Below, piece by piece: positions 50,203 to 59,824 of a stretch of DNA of 64,000 nt; within the stretch, counting starts at the first letter, position 1, and each line of letters starts with the position of its first letter. The stretch comes from Bacteroidales bacterium UBA1374 (lineage in GTDB: Bacteria; Bacteroidota; Bacteroidia; Bacteroidales; UBA932), in NCBI GenBank assembly GCA_002305545.1, contig DBRG01000017.1, positions 1-64,000 on the forward strand, written 5' to 3'. Below the pieces are notes generated by a model, which made no database searches, had not been told where the DNA came from, and saw only the letters and a list, made by a program, of their open reading frames with translations. The translations under genes and the position numbers were made by a program.

Positions 50203-51365
50203 TTTTCTATGTCATTCACAATGGCACCAAAGCTGCCTTTGGAAAGTATGGTCTCTACCTTGTCGCCCTCTTTGAGCAGGGCGGCATCCAATATGGCCTT
50301 GCCCCGGAACAGGGTCAGTGAATACCCCTTTTGCAGCAATGTCATGGGGTTGTTTTGCTTTATCCGCTGTTCCATCAATTCCAGCATATGTGCGTGGTGT
50401 TGTATGACCCATCTGACTGCACCGCCAATGTCCCTGATCAGGTAGTTCATGCTTTGTTTTTCCTCTTCGATCCGTCTTTGGACAGCACGCTCCAGGTTGT
50501 GTGAGATCCTGAACAGGCTTTCTTCCTCGGCGGCTAGATGCCCGTCAAGGTAATCTGCCACTGCTGTAGGCGTTTTCAGGGACAGACTGGCTACCCTGTC
50601 TGCTATATGGATATCTTTGTGATGCCCTATGCCTGTAACTACAGGAATCGGGAACTGGGCTATGTGTGCTGCCAGGTCATAGTTGTCATAGCAATGCAGA
50701 TCGGTTGCTGCACCTCCGCCCCGGATCATAACCAGTAAATCAAAATCCTTTCCGGATCCGATCACCTGTTCCATAGCCTGGATTATGCTTGCAGGAGCAT
50801 CTGCCCCCTGCATAAGGGCTGGAAAAAGGGTCAGTATAAATCCATATTGGGATAAGCCGATATGGTCCCTGAAGTCCTGGTAACCGGCAGCCGTTTCTGA
50901 AGATATCACGGCCAGACGCAGCGGAACAGCAGGAAAGGGCAATTGCCTGTTCATATCCAGGATGCCTTCCCGCTCCAGCCTTTCCATTGTTTTTCTGCGT
51001 TCCAGCTCAAGGCCTCCTATGGTATAGGAAGGATCGGCATCTGTAACCACCAGGCTCAGACCGTACAAAGGATGCATTCTGGGTTCCACGCACAGAAGCA
51101 CCTGCAACCCGGGACGGAGATCCATCCCTGTGCTTGTTCTGAAATAGGGATTCAGGATGGCAAAAACACCCGCCCAGATAACAGCCTGGGCTTTTGCCAG
51201 TAATTTATCTGTTGCCTGTTCCTTCTGCACCAATTCCATATGGCAATGGCCGTTACGTACAGAAAGCTGGTTGATTTCTGCGCGGACCCAACATGGTTCC
51301 TCAAAGGCCCGGCTGACAGCATCTTCCAGTATTCTTTGCAGGTCAATGAGATCCATTTTCTCCAT
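50199..51365 (-). CDS. xseA: Exodeoxyribonuclease VII large subunit
   Basis: XseA carries the nuclease active site. The 388-residue protein has the N-terminal OB-fold (CWVRAEINQLSVRNGHCHMEL), the catalytic domain (AVISSETAAGYQDFRDHI, VTGIGHHKDIHIADRVA with the GIGHxxD signature and TPTAVADYL) and a coiled-coil C-terminus for XseB. It is somewhat shorter than the E. coli enzyme (about 456 residues), mostly in the coiled coil. It is the first gene of the long operon running to 36918. Confidence 0.95.
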   Translation of the reverse strand: MEKMDLIDLQRILEDAVSRAFEEPCWVRAEINQLSVRNGHCHMELVQKEQATDKLLAKAQAVIWAGVFAILNPYFRTSTGMDLRPGLQVLLCVEPRMHPLYGLSLVVTDADPSYTIGGLELERRKTMERLEREGILDMNRQLPFPAVPLRLAVISSETAAGYQDFRDHIGLSQYGFILTLFPALMQGADAPASIIQAMEQVIGSGKDFDLLVMIRGGGAATDLHCYDNYDLAAHIAQFPIPVVTGIGHHKDIHIADRVASLSLKTPTAVADYLDGHLAAEEESLFRISHNLERAVQRRIEEEKQSMNYLIRDIGGAVRWVIQHHAHMLELMEQRIKQNNPMTLLQKGYSLTLFRGKAILDAALLKEGDKVETILSKGSFGAIVNDIEK

Positions 51366-51412
51366 TGCACAAATTTACATTAAAATAATCAAAAAAACCT
51401 TACCTTCGCCCC

Positions 51413-52012
51413 ATGGAGATCAAAGAAGCCTCTTTCCTTTCTGCCACAATAAAAGTTGATGAAATCCCCGCTCCGGGACTGGAAGAATTCGCCTTCATTG
51501 GAAGATCAAATGTGGGAAAATCTTCCCTGATCAATATGTTATGCAACAGGCGCAAACTGGCCCACACGTCCTCCACCCCCGGAAAGACGCAATGCATCAA
51601 CCGGTTCCTAATTGATAAATCGTGGATTATCACAGATCTGCCAGGCTATGGGTTCGCGAAAGTATCCAAAACAAAAAGGGCTGCCCTTGAGGCCATGATC
51701 CAGGGGTACATCCGGCGGGCCCCCAATATGACATTACTATTTGTATTGCTGGACTCCAGGCATCCGCTTCAACAGATAGACCTCGATTTTTTACTCAAAC
51801 TTGGAAACTGGCAAATCCCAATTGCGCTGGTACTGACCAAATCGGACAAACTATCAAAGACGGCACTGGAAAAACAAGCGGCTACCATGAGGAAATCATT
51901 GTCACATTACTGGGAACCCCTGCCTCCCTTTTTTATTGTTTCTTCTCTTACCGGTGAAGGCAGAAAAGAACTTCTGGATTATATTGGTTCCATCCGCTCC
52001 GAAAACCTTTAA
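51413..52012 (+). CDS. engB: Ribosome biogenesis GTPase YihA/EngB
   Basis: This 199-residue GTPase helps large-subunit assembly. G1 is GRSNVGKSS (residues about 30-38), G3 is DLPGYGFAKV and G4 is LTKSDK, all intact. It starts 47 bp from the divergent xseA gene. The next gene, prs, follows after 48 bp with a probable promoter between. Confidence 0.95.
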   Translation: MEIKEASFLSATIKVDEIPAPGLEEFAFIGRSNVGKSSLINMLCNRRKLAHTSSTPGKTQCINRFLIDKSWIITDLPGYGFAKVSKTKRAALEAMIQGYIRRAPNMTLLFVLLDSRHPLQQIDLDFLLKLGNWQIPIALVLTKSDKLSKTALEKQAATMRKSLSHYWEPLPPFFIVSSLTGEGRKELLDYIGSIRSENL

Positions 52013-52028
52013 TTGTGTTTTTTCTTCT

Positions 52029-52036
52029 TATCTTTG
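52029..52036 (+). promoter_or_regulatory. Probable -7 box for prs
   Basis: TATCTTTG matches TAnnTTTG and lies 24 bp before the prs ATG at 52061. A good -33 box is not visible. Confidence 0.45.
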
Positions 52037-52060
52037 CCCCATCTTCTAACCAAAGGGACA

Positions 52061-53011
52061 ATGGATCATCTGCATTTATTTAAAATTTTCTCATGCCGCG
52101 GATCCCGATATCTTGCCGAACGTATTGCCTCTCATCTGGGTCTGCCCCTGGGATTGTTGTCTGTAACCACATTCAGTGACGGGGAGTTTCAACCCGCCTT
52201 TGATGAAAGTGTCAGAGGGGCTACTATCTTTATCATCCAATCCACATTTCCTCCCGTTGATAATTTGTTTGAGCTGCTTCTGACCATAGATGCTGCCAAA
52301 AGGGCTTCGGCCTATAAGGTCATAGCCGTTATGCCCTACTTTGGATGGGCCAGGCAGGACCGTAAAGACAGGCCCAGGGTTTCCATTGGCGCCAAGATGG
52401 TGGCCAACCTGCTGGAAGCTGTCGGATGTGACAGGGTCATGACCATGGACCTGCATGCAGACCAGATACAGGGTTTTTTTGATTTTCCGGTGGACCACGT
52501 CTATTCAAGTTCTGTTTTTGTCCCTTACATAAAGAACCTGGGACTGGAAAATCTCTCAGTTGCTGCCCCGGATATGGGCGGCGCAAAGCGTGCCAATGCC
52601 TATTCCAGAAAACTGGAGTGTCCCCTTATCATATGCCATAAATCACGTGAAAAAGCAAATGTGGTGGGAAGCATGACCGCGATTGGGGAAGTCAAAGACA
52701 GGAATATTGTCATACTGGATGATATGATAGATACGGCGGGAACCATAGCCAAAGCCGCTGAAATGATGATGTCAAAGGGAGCACGCAGTGTACGGGCAAT
52801 AGCCACTCACCCGGTACTATCCGGCCTGGCCTACAACACCATCGCCAATTCGCCTCTGGAGGAAGTCATTGTGACCGATACCATCCCATTGTGTTCAGAT
52901 CCGGACGTGAACAAGAGCAAGATCAAGGTGTTGTCCATTGCCCGTGAGTTTGCTGATATTATTGACAAAGTATATAATTTTCAATCCATCAGCAGTAAAT
53001 TCACTTTGTAA
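52061..53011 (+). CDS. prs: Ribose-phosphate pyrophosphokinase (PRPP synthetase)
   Basis: The enzyme makes PRPP from ribose 5-phosphate and ATP for nucleotide, histidine and NAD synthesis. The 316-residue protein begins at the ATG after an AGGGAC ribosome site; sixteen codons upstream read in frame but look non-coding. Family blocks are FSDGEFQPAFDESVRG, YFGWARQDRKDRPR (ATP flexible loop), MDLHADQIQGFFDFPVDH and the PRPP site VILDDMIDTAGTI. It overlaps nadE by one base (TAATG), and both serve NAD formation. Confidence 0.96.
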   Translation: MDHLHLFKIFSCRGSRYLAERIASHLGLPLGLLSVTTFSDGEFQPAFDESVRGATIFIIQSTFPPVDNLFELLLTIDAAKRASAYKVIAVMPYFGWARQDRKDRPRVSIGAKMVANLLEAVGCDRVMTMDLHADQIQGFFDFPVDHVYSSSVFVPYIKNLGLENLSVAAPDMGGAKRANAYSRKLECPLIICHKSREKANVVGSMTAIGEVKDRNIVILDDMIDTAGTIAKAAEMMMSKGARSVRAIATHPVLSGLAYNTIANSPLEEVIVTDTIPLCSDPDVNKSKIKVLSIAREFADIIDKVYNFQSISSKFTL

Positions 53012-53847
53012 TGAAAACTTCAGAGGAATTGTACCTGTCATTGATCGGCGGCATACGGCACTTCTTCAGGGATGCCGGTAACAAGACAGCTGTCCTGGGC
53101 CTTTCCGGGGGGTTGGATTCAGCTGTTGTGGCGTGCCTGGCACAGGATGCTCTGGGGAAGGAACATGTTCACGGGCTGCTTATGCCCGGGCCCTATTCCA
53201 CGGTCCATTCCCTTAACGACGCCCTGGAACTGTGCGCCCTTAACGGAATCAGCAATCATATCATTCCCATAGACACCATATACAATAAGTTTTTACGTGA
53301 ATTGTCCACTGTTTTTGAACATGAACACCACGATGTGACGGAAGAAAACCTGCAGGCCCGTATCAGGGCTGTGCTCCTAATGGCATATGCCAATAAAAAG
53401 GATTGCCTGGTTCTCAACACAAGCAACAAGAGCGAGCTGGCTATGGGCTACGGCACCTTATATGGTGATCTGGCAGGAGCCCTGATGGTTATGGCCGATA
53501 TTTACAAGACAGAAGTCTATGAACTGGCTGCTTTCCTTAACAGGGAAGGGGAAAGAGTTCCAGCACACACCATCAGTAAAGAACCCTCGGCAGAGTTGTA
53601 CATAGACCAGAAAGACACCGACTCCCTTCCGGAATATGCCGTGCTGGACCCTATCCTCCGTTCCCTTATTGAAGAAGGAAAAACTGAAGAAGAGCTGGTC
53701 CGATCGGGTATTGATGCCCGGCTCTTGTCGGGGATTATACTAAAAATGCAGCGTTCAGGTTTCAAAACCCACCAGGTTCCTCCCCTGCTGGCGGTGACAG
53801 ACCACCCGCTGCTTCCACACAACAAGTGTTTGCGTTACAACTTATGA
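53011..53847 (+). CDS. nadE: NAD+ synthetase, ammonia-dependent
   Basis: NadE converts deamido-NAD to NAD. The 278-residue protein has the P-loop LGLSGGLDSAVVA (residues about 28-40) and the NTSNKSELAMGYGTLYGD and ISKEPSAEL blocks of the family. No glutaminase domain is present, so ammonia would be the donor or a partner supplies it. The gene is coupled to prs in front (TAATG) and to the small membrane gene behind (ATGA). Confidence 0.95.
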   Translation: MKTSEELYLSLIGGIRHFFRDAGNKTAVLGLSGGLDSAVVACLAQDALGKEHVHGLLMPGPYSTVHSLNDALELCALNGISNHIIPIDTIYNKFLRELSTVFEHEHHDVTEENLQARIRAVLLMAYANKKDCLVLNTSNKSELAMGYGTLYGDLAGALMVMADIYKTEVYELAAFLNREGERVPAHTISKEPSAELYIDQKDTDSLPEYAVLDPILRSLIEEGKTEEELVRSGIDARLLSGIILKMQRSGFKTHQVPPLLAVTDHPLLPHNKCLRYNL

Positions 53848-54059
53848 CGGTTTTTCTCCTGTCGCTGGGACTGATAATCCTGGGTATCCTGGGCATGAGC
53901 CTGTCAATAATCGTCAGGAAAAACGGGAAATTCCCCGAATTTTCCGTCGGACATAACAAAAGGATGAGGGAACGGGGTATACGCTGTCTTAAAGAAGAAG
54001 AATGCATGTTACTGAAAAAAGGAACCAATGGGAATTGTAGCAATTGTAGGAAGGCCTAA
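53844..54059 (+). CDS. Small membrane protein with C-terminal cysteines
   Basis: This 71-residue protein (ATG in ATGA overlap with nadE) has one membrane helix (about residues 3-24) and a polar tail GHNKRMRERGIRCLKEEECMLLKKG followed by CSNCRKA. The four cysteines might bind metal. It overlaps der by 32 bp, and its last residues are encoded by the same DNA as the der start. I recall similar small proteins from Bacteroidota but know no function. Confidence 0.6.
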   Translation: MTVFLLSLGLIILGILGMSLSIIVRKNGKFPEFSVGHNKRMRERGIRCLKEEECMLLKKGTNGNCSNCRKA

Positions 54060-55332
54060 TGTTGGGAAATCAACACTTTTCAACAGGCTGGTAGGGAAAC
54101 GGCAGGCCATAGTGGACCAGACCGCCGGTGTAACCCGTGACCGTCATTACGGAAAGACAGACTGGAATGGCAGGGAATTCTCAATTATTGATACTGGTGG
54201 TTATGCCCATAACACGGACGATGTATTTGAAGAGCAGATACGCCGGCAGGTTCTTATAGCAATTCAGGAATCCGATGTCGTTGTTTTCATGGTCGATGTA
54301 CAGACAGGCATAACAGACTATGATCAGAGCATTGCCGGGATACTCAGAAAATCTGAGAAACCGGTTATTGTAGCGGTCAACAAGGTAGATCACGGGGGCC
54401 GGATATTTGATACTTACGAATTCCACGCCCTGGGCCTGGGGGAACCAATATCCATTGCTGCAGCAAGCGGAAGCGGAACAGGAGAACTGCTGGACAGGAT
54501 CCTGGAAGAGCTTCCCGGTGACAGTACGGTGGAAGAAGAACATGATATCCCGCACATAGCCATCGTGGGAAGGCCCAATGTGGGCAAATCCTCCCTGACC
54601 AACGCCTTCCTGGGGGAAGAAAGGAATATTGTCACCCCGGTCGCGGGTACGACACGTGATGCCATTACTGTGAGGTACAACAAGTTCGGTTATGATTTCA
54701 TGCTTGTCGATACGGCTGGTCTGAGAAAGAAGACAAAAAACAGGGAAGACCTGGAATTTTATTCTTCCATGAGGGCCGTCAGGGCCATTGAATACTCGGA
54801 CGTATGTATCCTCATGCTCGATGCGACTTTGGGCGTGGAATCACAGGATATGAGCATTTTTCAACTGATACTGAAAAACAAAAAAGGTTGCGTAATTGCT
54901 GTCAACAAATGGGACTTGCTAGAAAAGGAGACCAACACCCTTAAAGAATATACCAGCGGGATTCTGGCAAGGATAGCTCCTTTTACAGATGTTCCCGTGA
55001 TTTTTACCTCTGTGGTTAAAAAACAGCGCATAATTAACGTGCTGGAAGCCGCGGCCAAAGTCTTTGAAAACCGTAACCGCCGCATTTCTACTTCCATGCT
55101 TAACCAGGTTATGCTCCCAGAGATTGAAGCTTACCCTCCCCCTGCAATTAAGGGAAAATTCATAAAAATTAAATATATTACACAATTGCCGACTGCGTGT
55201 CCCTCTTTTGCGTTTTTCTGCAACCTGCCGCAATATGTGCGGGAAGATTATAAACGTTTCCTGGAAAACAAGCTACGCTCCCACTTTGATTTTCAAGGGA
55301 CACCGGTGCAGATTTTTATGCGCAAGAAATAA
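54028..55332 (+). CDS. der: Ribosome-associated GTPase Der (EngA)
   Basis: Der has two tandem G domains and a KH-like C-terminal domain and acts in assembly of the 50S subunit. The first P-loop is VGRPNVGKST (residues 6-15), the second VGRPNVGKSS near 182. Other GTP motifs are DTGGY / NKVD and DTAGL / NKWD. The KH part includes PPAIKGKFIKIKYITQLPT. Length 434 residues is normal. It ends one base before the convergent DUF4783 gene. Confidence 0.97.
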   Translation: MGIVAIVGRPNVGKSTLFNRLVGKRQAIVDQTAGVTRDRHYGKTDWNGREFSIIDTGGYAHNTDDVFEEQIRRQVLIAIQESDVVVFMVDVQTGITDYDQSIAGILRKSEKPVIVAVNKVDHGGRIFDTYEFHALGLGEPISIAAASGSGTGELLDRILEELPGDSTVEEEHDIPHIAIVGRPNVGKSSLTNAFLGEERNIVTPVAGTTRDAITVRYNKFGYDFMLVDTAGLRKKTKNREDLEFYSSMRAVRAIEYSDVCILMLDATLGVESQDMSIFQLILKNKKGCVIAVNKWDLLEKETNTLKEYTSGILARIAPFTDVPVIFTSVVKKQRIINVLEAAAKVFENRNRRISTSMLNQVMLPEIEAYPPPAIKGKFIKIKYITQLPTACPSFAFFCNLPQYVREDYKRFLENKLRSHFDFQGTPVQIFMRKK

Positions 55333-55333
55333 A

Positions 55334-55744
55334 TCAGTCCTTTTCGATACGGACTTGCTGCAGTCTGTGTGTTTCCTTTTCTGATTTTAGAAACAATGTC
55401 ACACGAAAACGCTCGCCCCCGGCCAGCAGGGTGCCTATGCAGTAACGCATGGGCAATGAGCCGCTCAGGTGGACTATGGTAAAGGTTTTTGGAGTATACC
55501 GGGAATAGAAATTCTTCATCAGCTGCCGGGCCTGGCTCCTGCTGCAAACACCTGCCGTCCCGAGTACATCTATTTCAATATCATCGGCAAACCACTGTGC
55601 AAAAACAGTCGCATCACCGTTTCTGAGATCGTCCCCGATATCATCGAAAATAGCTTTTGACCCTCCGTCCTGCGCCACCAATATAGCTGGAACAAATGCA
55701 GGGAAACAGGCAAGTATAAGTGGTATGATAGCCTTTCTTATCAT
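55334..55744 (-). CDS. Exported DUF4783 family protein
   Basis: A 136-residue protein with a signal peptide (ending near ILVAQDG) and an NTF2-like fold: FDDIGDDLRNGDATVFAQWFADDIEIDVLG, then RQLMKNFYSRYTPKTFTIVHLSG. DUF4783 is found mainly in Bacteroidota and its function is unknown. Its position divergent from rlmH and abutting der agrees with a chromosomal housekeeping locus. Confidence 0.82.
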   Translation of the reverse strand: MIRKAIIPLILACFPAFVPAILVAQDGGSKAIFDDIGDDLRNGDATVFAQWFADDIEIDVLGTAGVCSRSQARQLMKNFYSRYTPKTFTIVHLSGSLPMRYCIGTLLAGGERFRVTLFLKSEKETHRLQQVRIEKD

Positions 55745-55796
55745 AGCGTTTCTTAAAAGTCACGGCAAGTTACACATAATTTCTTACTTTTGTTTG

Positions 55797-56270
55797 ATGA
55801 ATATTGTGCTGCTTTGCATGGGCAAGACCCAGGAACCTTACTTGCGTGAAGGCATTCTGGAATATGAGAAAAGGCTGATCCGGTACGTCGGCTATAAACG
55901 TCTTGAATTGCCCGATCTAAAGAACACTTCATCATTGTCCTGCGATCAGATCAAAGAAAAAGAAGGCCTTTTGCTTTTAAAAAACGTTAAAGATTCAGAC
56001 CATCTGGTGCTGTTTGATGAGAAAGGCAGTACCTTTACCTCAAAGCAAATGTCGTACCAGATTGAGCAACATATGCAAAAAGGTACCAGGAACCTTGTTT
56101 TTGCCATAGGCGGGGCCTTTGGATTCTCCCTGCCAGTAAGGCAAAGGGCAGATGCAATATGGTCTCTTTCCAGCCTGACCTTCCCCCACCAATTGGTACG
56201 TTTATTGTGTATTGAACAACTTTACCGCTGCTTAACCATAATTAAGGGGGAAGCCTACCACCACCAATGA
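55797..56270 (+). CDS. rlmH: 23S rRNA (pseudouridine-1915-N3)-methyltransferase RlmH
   Basis: RlmH methylates pseudouridine 1915 in helix 69 of 23S rRNA, using SAM with a SPOUT knot fold. The 157-residue length from the ATG at 55797 is standard; in-frame codons upstream are not homologous. Visible blocks are KEGLLLLKNVKDSDHLVLFDEKG, LVFAIGGAFGFS (SAM site) and FPHQLVRLLCIEQLYRCLTIIKGEAYHH. Its stop overlaps the kinase start (ATGA). Confidence 0.96.
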   Translation: MNIVLLCMGKTQEPYLREGILEYEKRLIRYVGYKRLELPDLKNTSSLSCDQIKEKEGLLLLKNVKDSDHLVLFDEKGSTFTSKQMSYQIEQHMQKGTRNLVFAIGGAFGFSLPVRQRADAIWSLSSLTFPHQLVRLLCIEQLYRCLTIIKGEAYHHQ

Positions 56271-59200
56271 AAGTACTGAGGCAAATATGGAACCGTAAAT
56301 TCCTGATACCGCTTATCCTTGCGGCTGTCTGCCTTACATTATCCTTTTTTGAGCTCACCAGTCACAACCAGCGCATGATGCGCCTGGTGGAGGTTGAAAA
56401 AATACTTCACAGGAAACAACGTGATATTGAAAATATCGCCCTGCGTGAACTGGAACAGGAAAAAATGGGGAGCCTCTCGCCAAAGGATGTTGACCGCGAC
56501 ATGGTTGTTTACAAGTATTACAAAGACAGCCTGATATCCTGGGTTAACACATTCCCCGTGATCAATGACAGTTACAGCCCCGGTGCCATGTATCCCAACC
56601 TGTCGTTTTTTTCAAGGAACACCATCCTCTATCAGCCGCTTTCTGGAATTGACGGGAGGGAACAGTATTTGAACCTTGGCAGTGCCTGGTACGTGGTCAG
56701 GGCTTACAGCCGGGAGGATGTCACCATCATTACGGGCATTCAGATCCAAACTGATTTTCCTTTCAGTAACAGTTTTGTGGAATCAAAGGTAAACAGGACG
56801 CTCCGGCTGCCTGCCTACTGTTCTATCGTTCCCCTGAACCTGGACGAGGGATTTATTGTCTTCGGAAAGGACGATGGCGTATTGTTCACCATTCTGAGCA
56901 ATACGTCCATGCAGACATATTATGAGTCTGTCATTCTGAGGTGGCTGGCTATTACCCTGGTCATATGCTCCTTGCTGATGTTCTTTTTCAGAAACCGTAA
57001 AGTGGCCTACGCGCTGGGTTTGATCACCAGCCTGTGTCTGTTGCGTTTTCTGACTTTCATTTTTTCTTCTTCCCTGCAACCGGACACCCTGTTTTTTTCA
57101 CCCCTGCTGTTTGCCGGCGGGCCCCTGGAAAATTCGTTGGCTGCCATGGTACTCAACACACTATGTGTTTTTACTGCAGCATGGGCTATTTACCTTGCCC
57201 GTCCGGATCTTGCGCGAATCATGCAGAACCTTAAAAAGTCCTTGCGTTTGGTCATCAATGCTGTGATGGTTATTTTCCTGGCCTCTGCCTTCCTGTTGAC
57301 ACACCATACCCTGAAAGCCCTGACAATGGATTCTAACATTGCCATGGAGTTGTTCAGGCTGGACGAAATCACCTGGTACACTGCTGTTGCGTACCTGATC
57401 GTATCGATGCTGTTCCTTTCTTTTTTCCTCTTGTTCAGAACCCTGTTGCACGTCAATAAAGTACCGCAGGCTTCATTTTTCGCGGGACCCCGTTTCACCT
57501 ACCTGTTTGTTTTTCTTGCTGCAGCATACAGCATGCTCACTGTCAGTCTTTACGGCAGGGAAAAGGAATTCAACCTGTACCAGGTATGGACCCAGAAAAT
57601 GTCTATAGAAAGGGACCTTGACCTGGAGATGCAGTTGCGAAGGGTAGAAGAACGGATCACAATAGATCCCATCCTGTCTATCATGATCCAGATGGACCAG
57701 GACCATGATCTGATCCTTTCACGTATTAAAGAAACGTATTTTGCCGATTTTATGCATAGATACGAGATCCAGATCACCATCTGTGAACCGGGCGATGTGC
57801 TGGTCATTGCAGGTATGCCCCGCCCTGTTTCTTGTTACCAGTTCTTCCACAGCGAGATCCTGAGGAACGGAACTCCCCTGGCTGAAAATTCAAGGTTTTA
57901 CAATATAGACAGCAAACTGGGGAACATCAGTTACATGGGTGTCTTCACCTATTACAGCTACAGCGGATCACAGGATCTATACATAGAACTGGATTCCCGT
58001 TATGTTAAAGATGCCCTGGGATACCCGTCCCTGATTTCAGACCGGTCGCAGTTTGACAAGTTTAAATTGCCCTATGATTATTCCTATGCCAAATACATAG
58101 ACGGCAAACTGGTGTCCAACAGCGGAAAATATGCGTATCCAAGTCGCATAACCTCTGAACAGGAAGACGGGTTCAGCCTGCGAAAAAGCAACAGAAGCCT
58201 TCACTGCAGTTATAAGACAGCAAATAAAGTACTGATCATCACAAGGCCCCAGCGTTCACCGCTTCCTTACCTCGTCTCATTTTCCTACCTTTTTCTTTTT
58301 TATGTCCTGGTCTTTTCCGTGGCCCTGGGCTTGCTCCGGGAGAGTGATCTGAGAATAAATCTTCCGGGCAGCTCTTTCCGGCGCAAGATCACCTTGCTGC
58401 TGGTGGGTCTGTTGTTTGTTGCATTGGTTCTCATGGCTATAGGAAGTATCGGTTTTGGCCTGAAACTTTATGAAGAAACCACCACCCGGCAAATGCAGGA
58501 CCAGATGGATGCTGCCAGATCGTCACTGGATGAATATATACGATATTCAGACCGCTCTAACGATCCGGCAGGCAATGTAGTGGAGCTGATGAATACCATC
58601 AACCGCCTCTCTTCCAATATGAAGATAAATGTTAATCTTTACGATCCACAGGGAAGACTGCTTCGTTCCTCTCAACCGGAAATGTTTGAACGCCACCTCC
58701 TGGGAGCCAGAATGAACGGGGAGGCATTCCGCCGGCTTCATCAGTATGAACGTCCCCAGTACACGCAGAAAGAACAGATAGGCTCTTTGAGTTATTATTC
58801 CATGTATGCACCGCTGTACAACACAAACGGAGATCTTGTGGCCTATATCAACATTCCCTATCTGTCGGGGCAAACCGATGTTACCAAGGATACTTCTGCT
58901 ATTGTGGCTGCCATCATAAACCTTTACCTGCTCCTGCTTTTGGGAGCTGTTTTGGTGAGTTATGCCTTTTCGAACCAGATAACCAGGCCACTGGCAGAAC
59001 TGGGAGAAAAGATCAGCCGCCTGGATGTGACCCGTAAACCGGAACACATCCATTATACTTCGGACGATGAACTGGGCATGCTGGTCAAGGCATACAACAA
59101 GATGGCCGATGACCTGAATGAAAGCACCCAGCGATTGGCCCAATCGGAAAGGGAACAGGCATGGAGAGAAATGGCCCGCCAGATAGCCCATGAGATCAAA

Positions 59201-59824
59201 AACCCGTTAACCCCTATGCGTCTAAGTATCCAGCATTTAATACGTTTGAAGCAGGAAGGCGGACCCAAATGGCTGGACCATTTTGACAAAATAGTAGCTT
59301 CCCTTCTGGAACAAATTGAAATTCTGTCCAATGCAGCCTCAGAATTTTCAAGCTTTTCGCGAATCAACACAGAGTTACCTGTCGAGGTAGAACTCAACGA
59401 ACTGATCAATGAGCAGATTGTATTGTTTTCAACTTTTGAGCACATAAAGATTCATTTTGAATCGGAAGTGCACCTGGCTCGGGTCAACGTGAGAAGAACC
59501 CAATGGGTCAGCGTACTGGTCAATCTTTTGTCGAATGCGGTACAGTCCGTGGAAGAACAGGCTATAGGGGTGATCAGTATCCGGTTGGCAGAAGACGGAG
59601 ACTACTACCTGATCAGTGTCGCCGACAACGGTCCCGGTGTAGCGCCTGAAAACCGGCACAAACTCTTCAAGCCCAATTTCACCACCAAAAGCGGCGGGAC
59701 CGGTTTAGGCCTGGCCATATGCAGGGGGATAGTCGAACAATACCGGGGTGAAATATTTTATACCTCATCGGAATGGGGCGGGGCCTGCTTCAATGTGAGA
59801 ATTCCCAAGAAACCTGTTATATAA
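56267..59824 (+). CDS. NtrY-like sensor histidine kinase with multiple membrane segments
   Basis: This long kinase (1185 residues) has an N-terminal membrane helix, a periplasmic part of about 180 residues, a group of roughly six helices (about 225-425), a second extracytoplasmic part, two helices near 665-735 and one near 880-905 followed by a HAMP domain. The phospho-acceptor is in QIAHEIKNPLTPMRL (His about 975). The ATPase has the N box LVNLLSNAVQS, G1 VADNGPGVAP and G2 GGTGLGLAICRGIV. NtrY-type kinases sense nitrogen or envelope state; the signal here is unknown. The gene faces an NtrC-like regulator and both stop codons overlap by eight bases. Confidence 0.9.
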   Translation: MKVLRQIWNRKFLIPLILAAVCLTLSFFELTSHNQRMMRLVEVEKILHRKQRDIENIALRELEQEKMGSLSPKDVDRDMVVYKYYKDSLISWVNTFPVINDSYSPGAMYPNLSFFSRNTILYQPLSGIDGREQYLNLGSAWYVVRAYSREDVTIITGIQIQTDFPFSNSFVESKVNRTLRLPAYCSIVPLNLDEGFIVFGKDDGVLFTILSNTSMQTYYESVILRWLAITLVICSLLMFFFRNRKVAYALGLITSLCLLRFLTFIFSSSLQPDTLFFSPLLFAGGPLENSLAAMVLNTLCVFTAAWAIYLARPDLARIMQNLKKSLRLVINAVMVIFLASAFLLTHHTLKALTMDSNIAMELFRLDEITWYTAVAYLIVSMLFLSFFLLFRTLLHVNKVPQASFFAGPRFTYLFVFLAAAYSMLTVSLYGREKEFNLYQVWTQKMSIERDLDLEMQLRRVEERITIDPILSIMIQMDQDHDLILSRIKETYFADFMHRYEIQITICEPGDVLVIAGMPRPVSCYQFFHSEILRNGTPLAENSRFYNIDSKLGNISYMGVFTYYSYSGSQDLYIELDSRYVKDALGYPSLISDRSQFDKFKLPYDYSYAKYIDGKLVSNSGKYAYPSRITSEQEDGFSLRKSNRSLHCSYKTANKVLIITRPQRSPLPYLVSFSYLFLFYVLVFSVALGLLRESDLRINLPGSSFRRKITLLLVGLLFVALVLMAIGSIGFGLKLYEETTTRQMQDQMDAARSSLDEYIRYSDRSNDPAGNVVELMNTINRLSSNMKINVNLYDPQGRLLRSSQPEMFERHLLGARMNGEAFRRLHQYERPQYTQKEQIGSLSYYSMYAPLYNTNGDLVAYINIPYLSGQTDVTKDTSAIVAAIINLYLLLLLGAVLVSYAFSNQITRPLAELGEKISRLDVTRKPEHIHYTSDDELGMLVKAYNKMADDLNESTQRLAQSEREQAWREMARQIAHEIKNPLTPMRLSIQHLIRLKQEGGPKWLDHFDKIVASLLEQIEILSNAASEFSSFSRINTELPVEVELNELINEQIVLFSTFEHIKIHFESEVHLARVNVRRTQWVSVLVNLLSNAVQSVEEQAIGVISIRLAEDGDYYLISVADNGPGVAPENRHKLFKPNFTTKSGGTGLGLAICRGIVEQYRGEIFYTSSEWGGACFNVRIPKKPVI

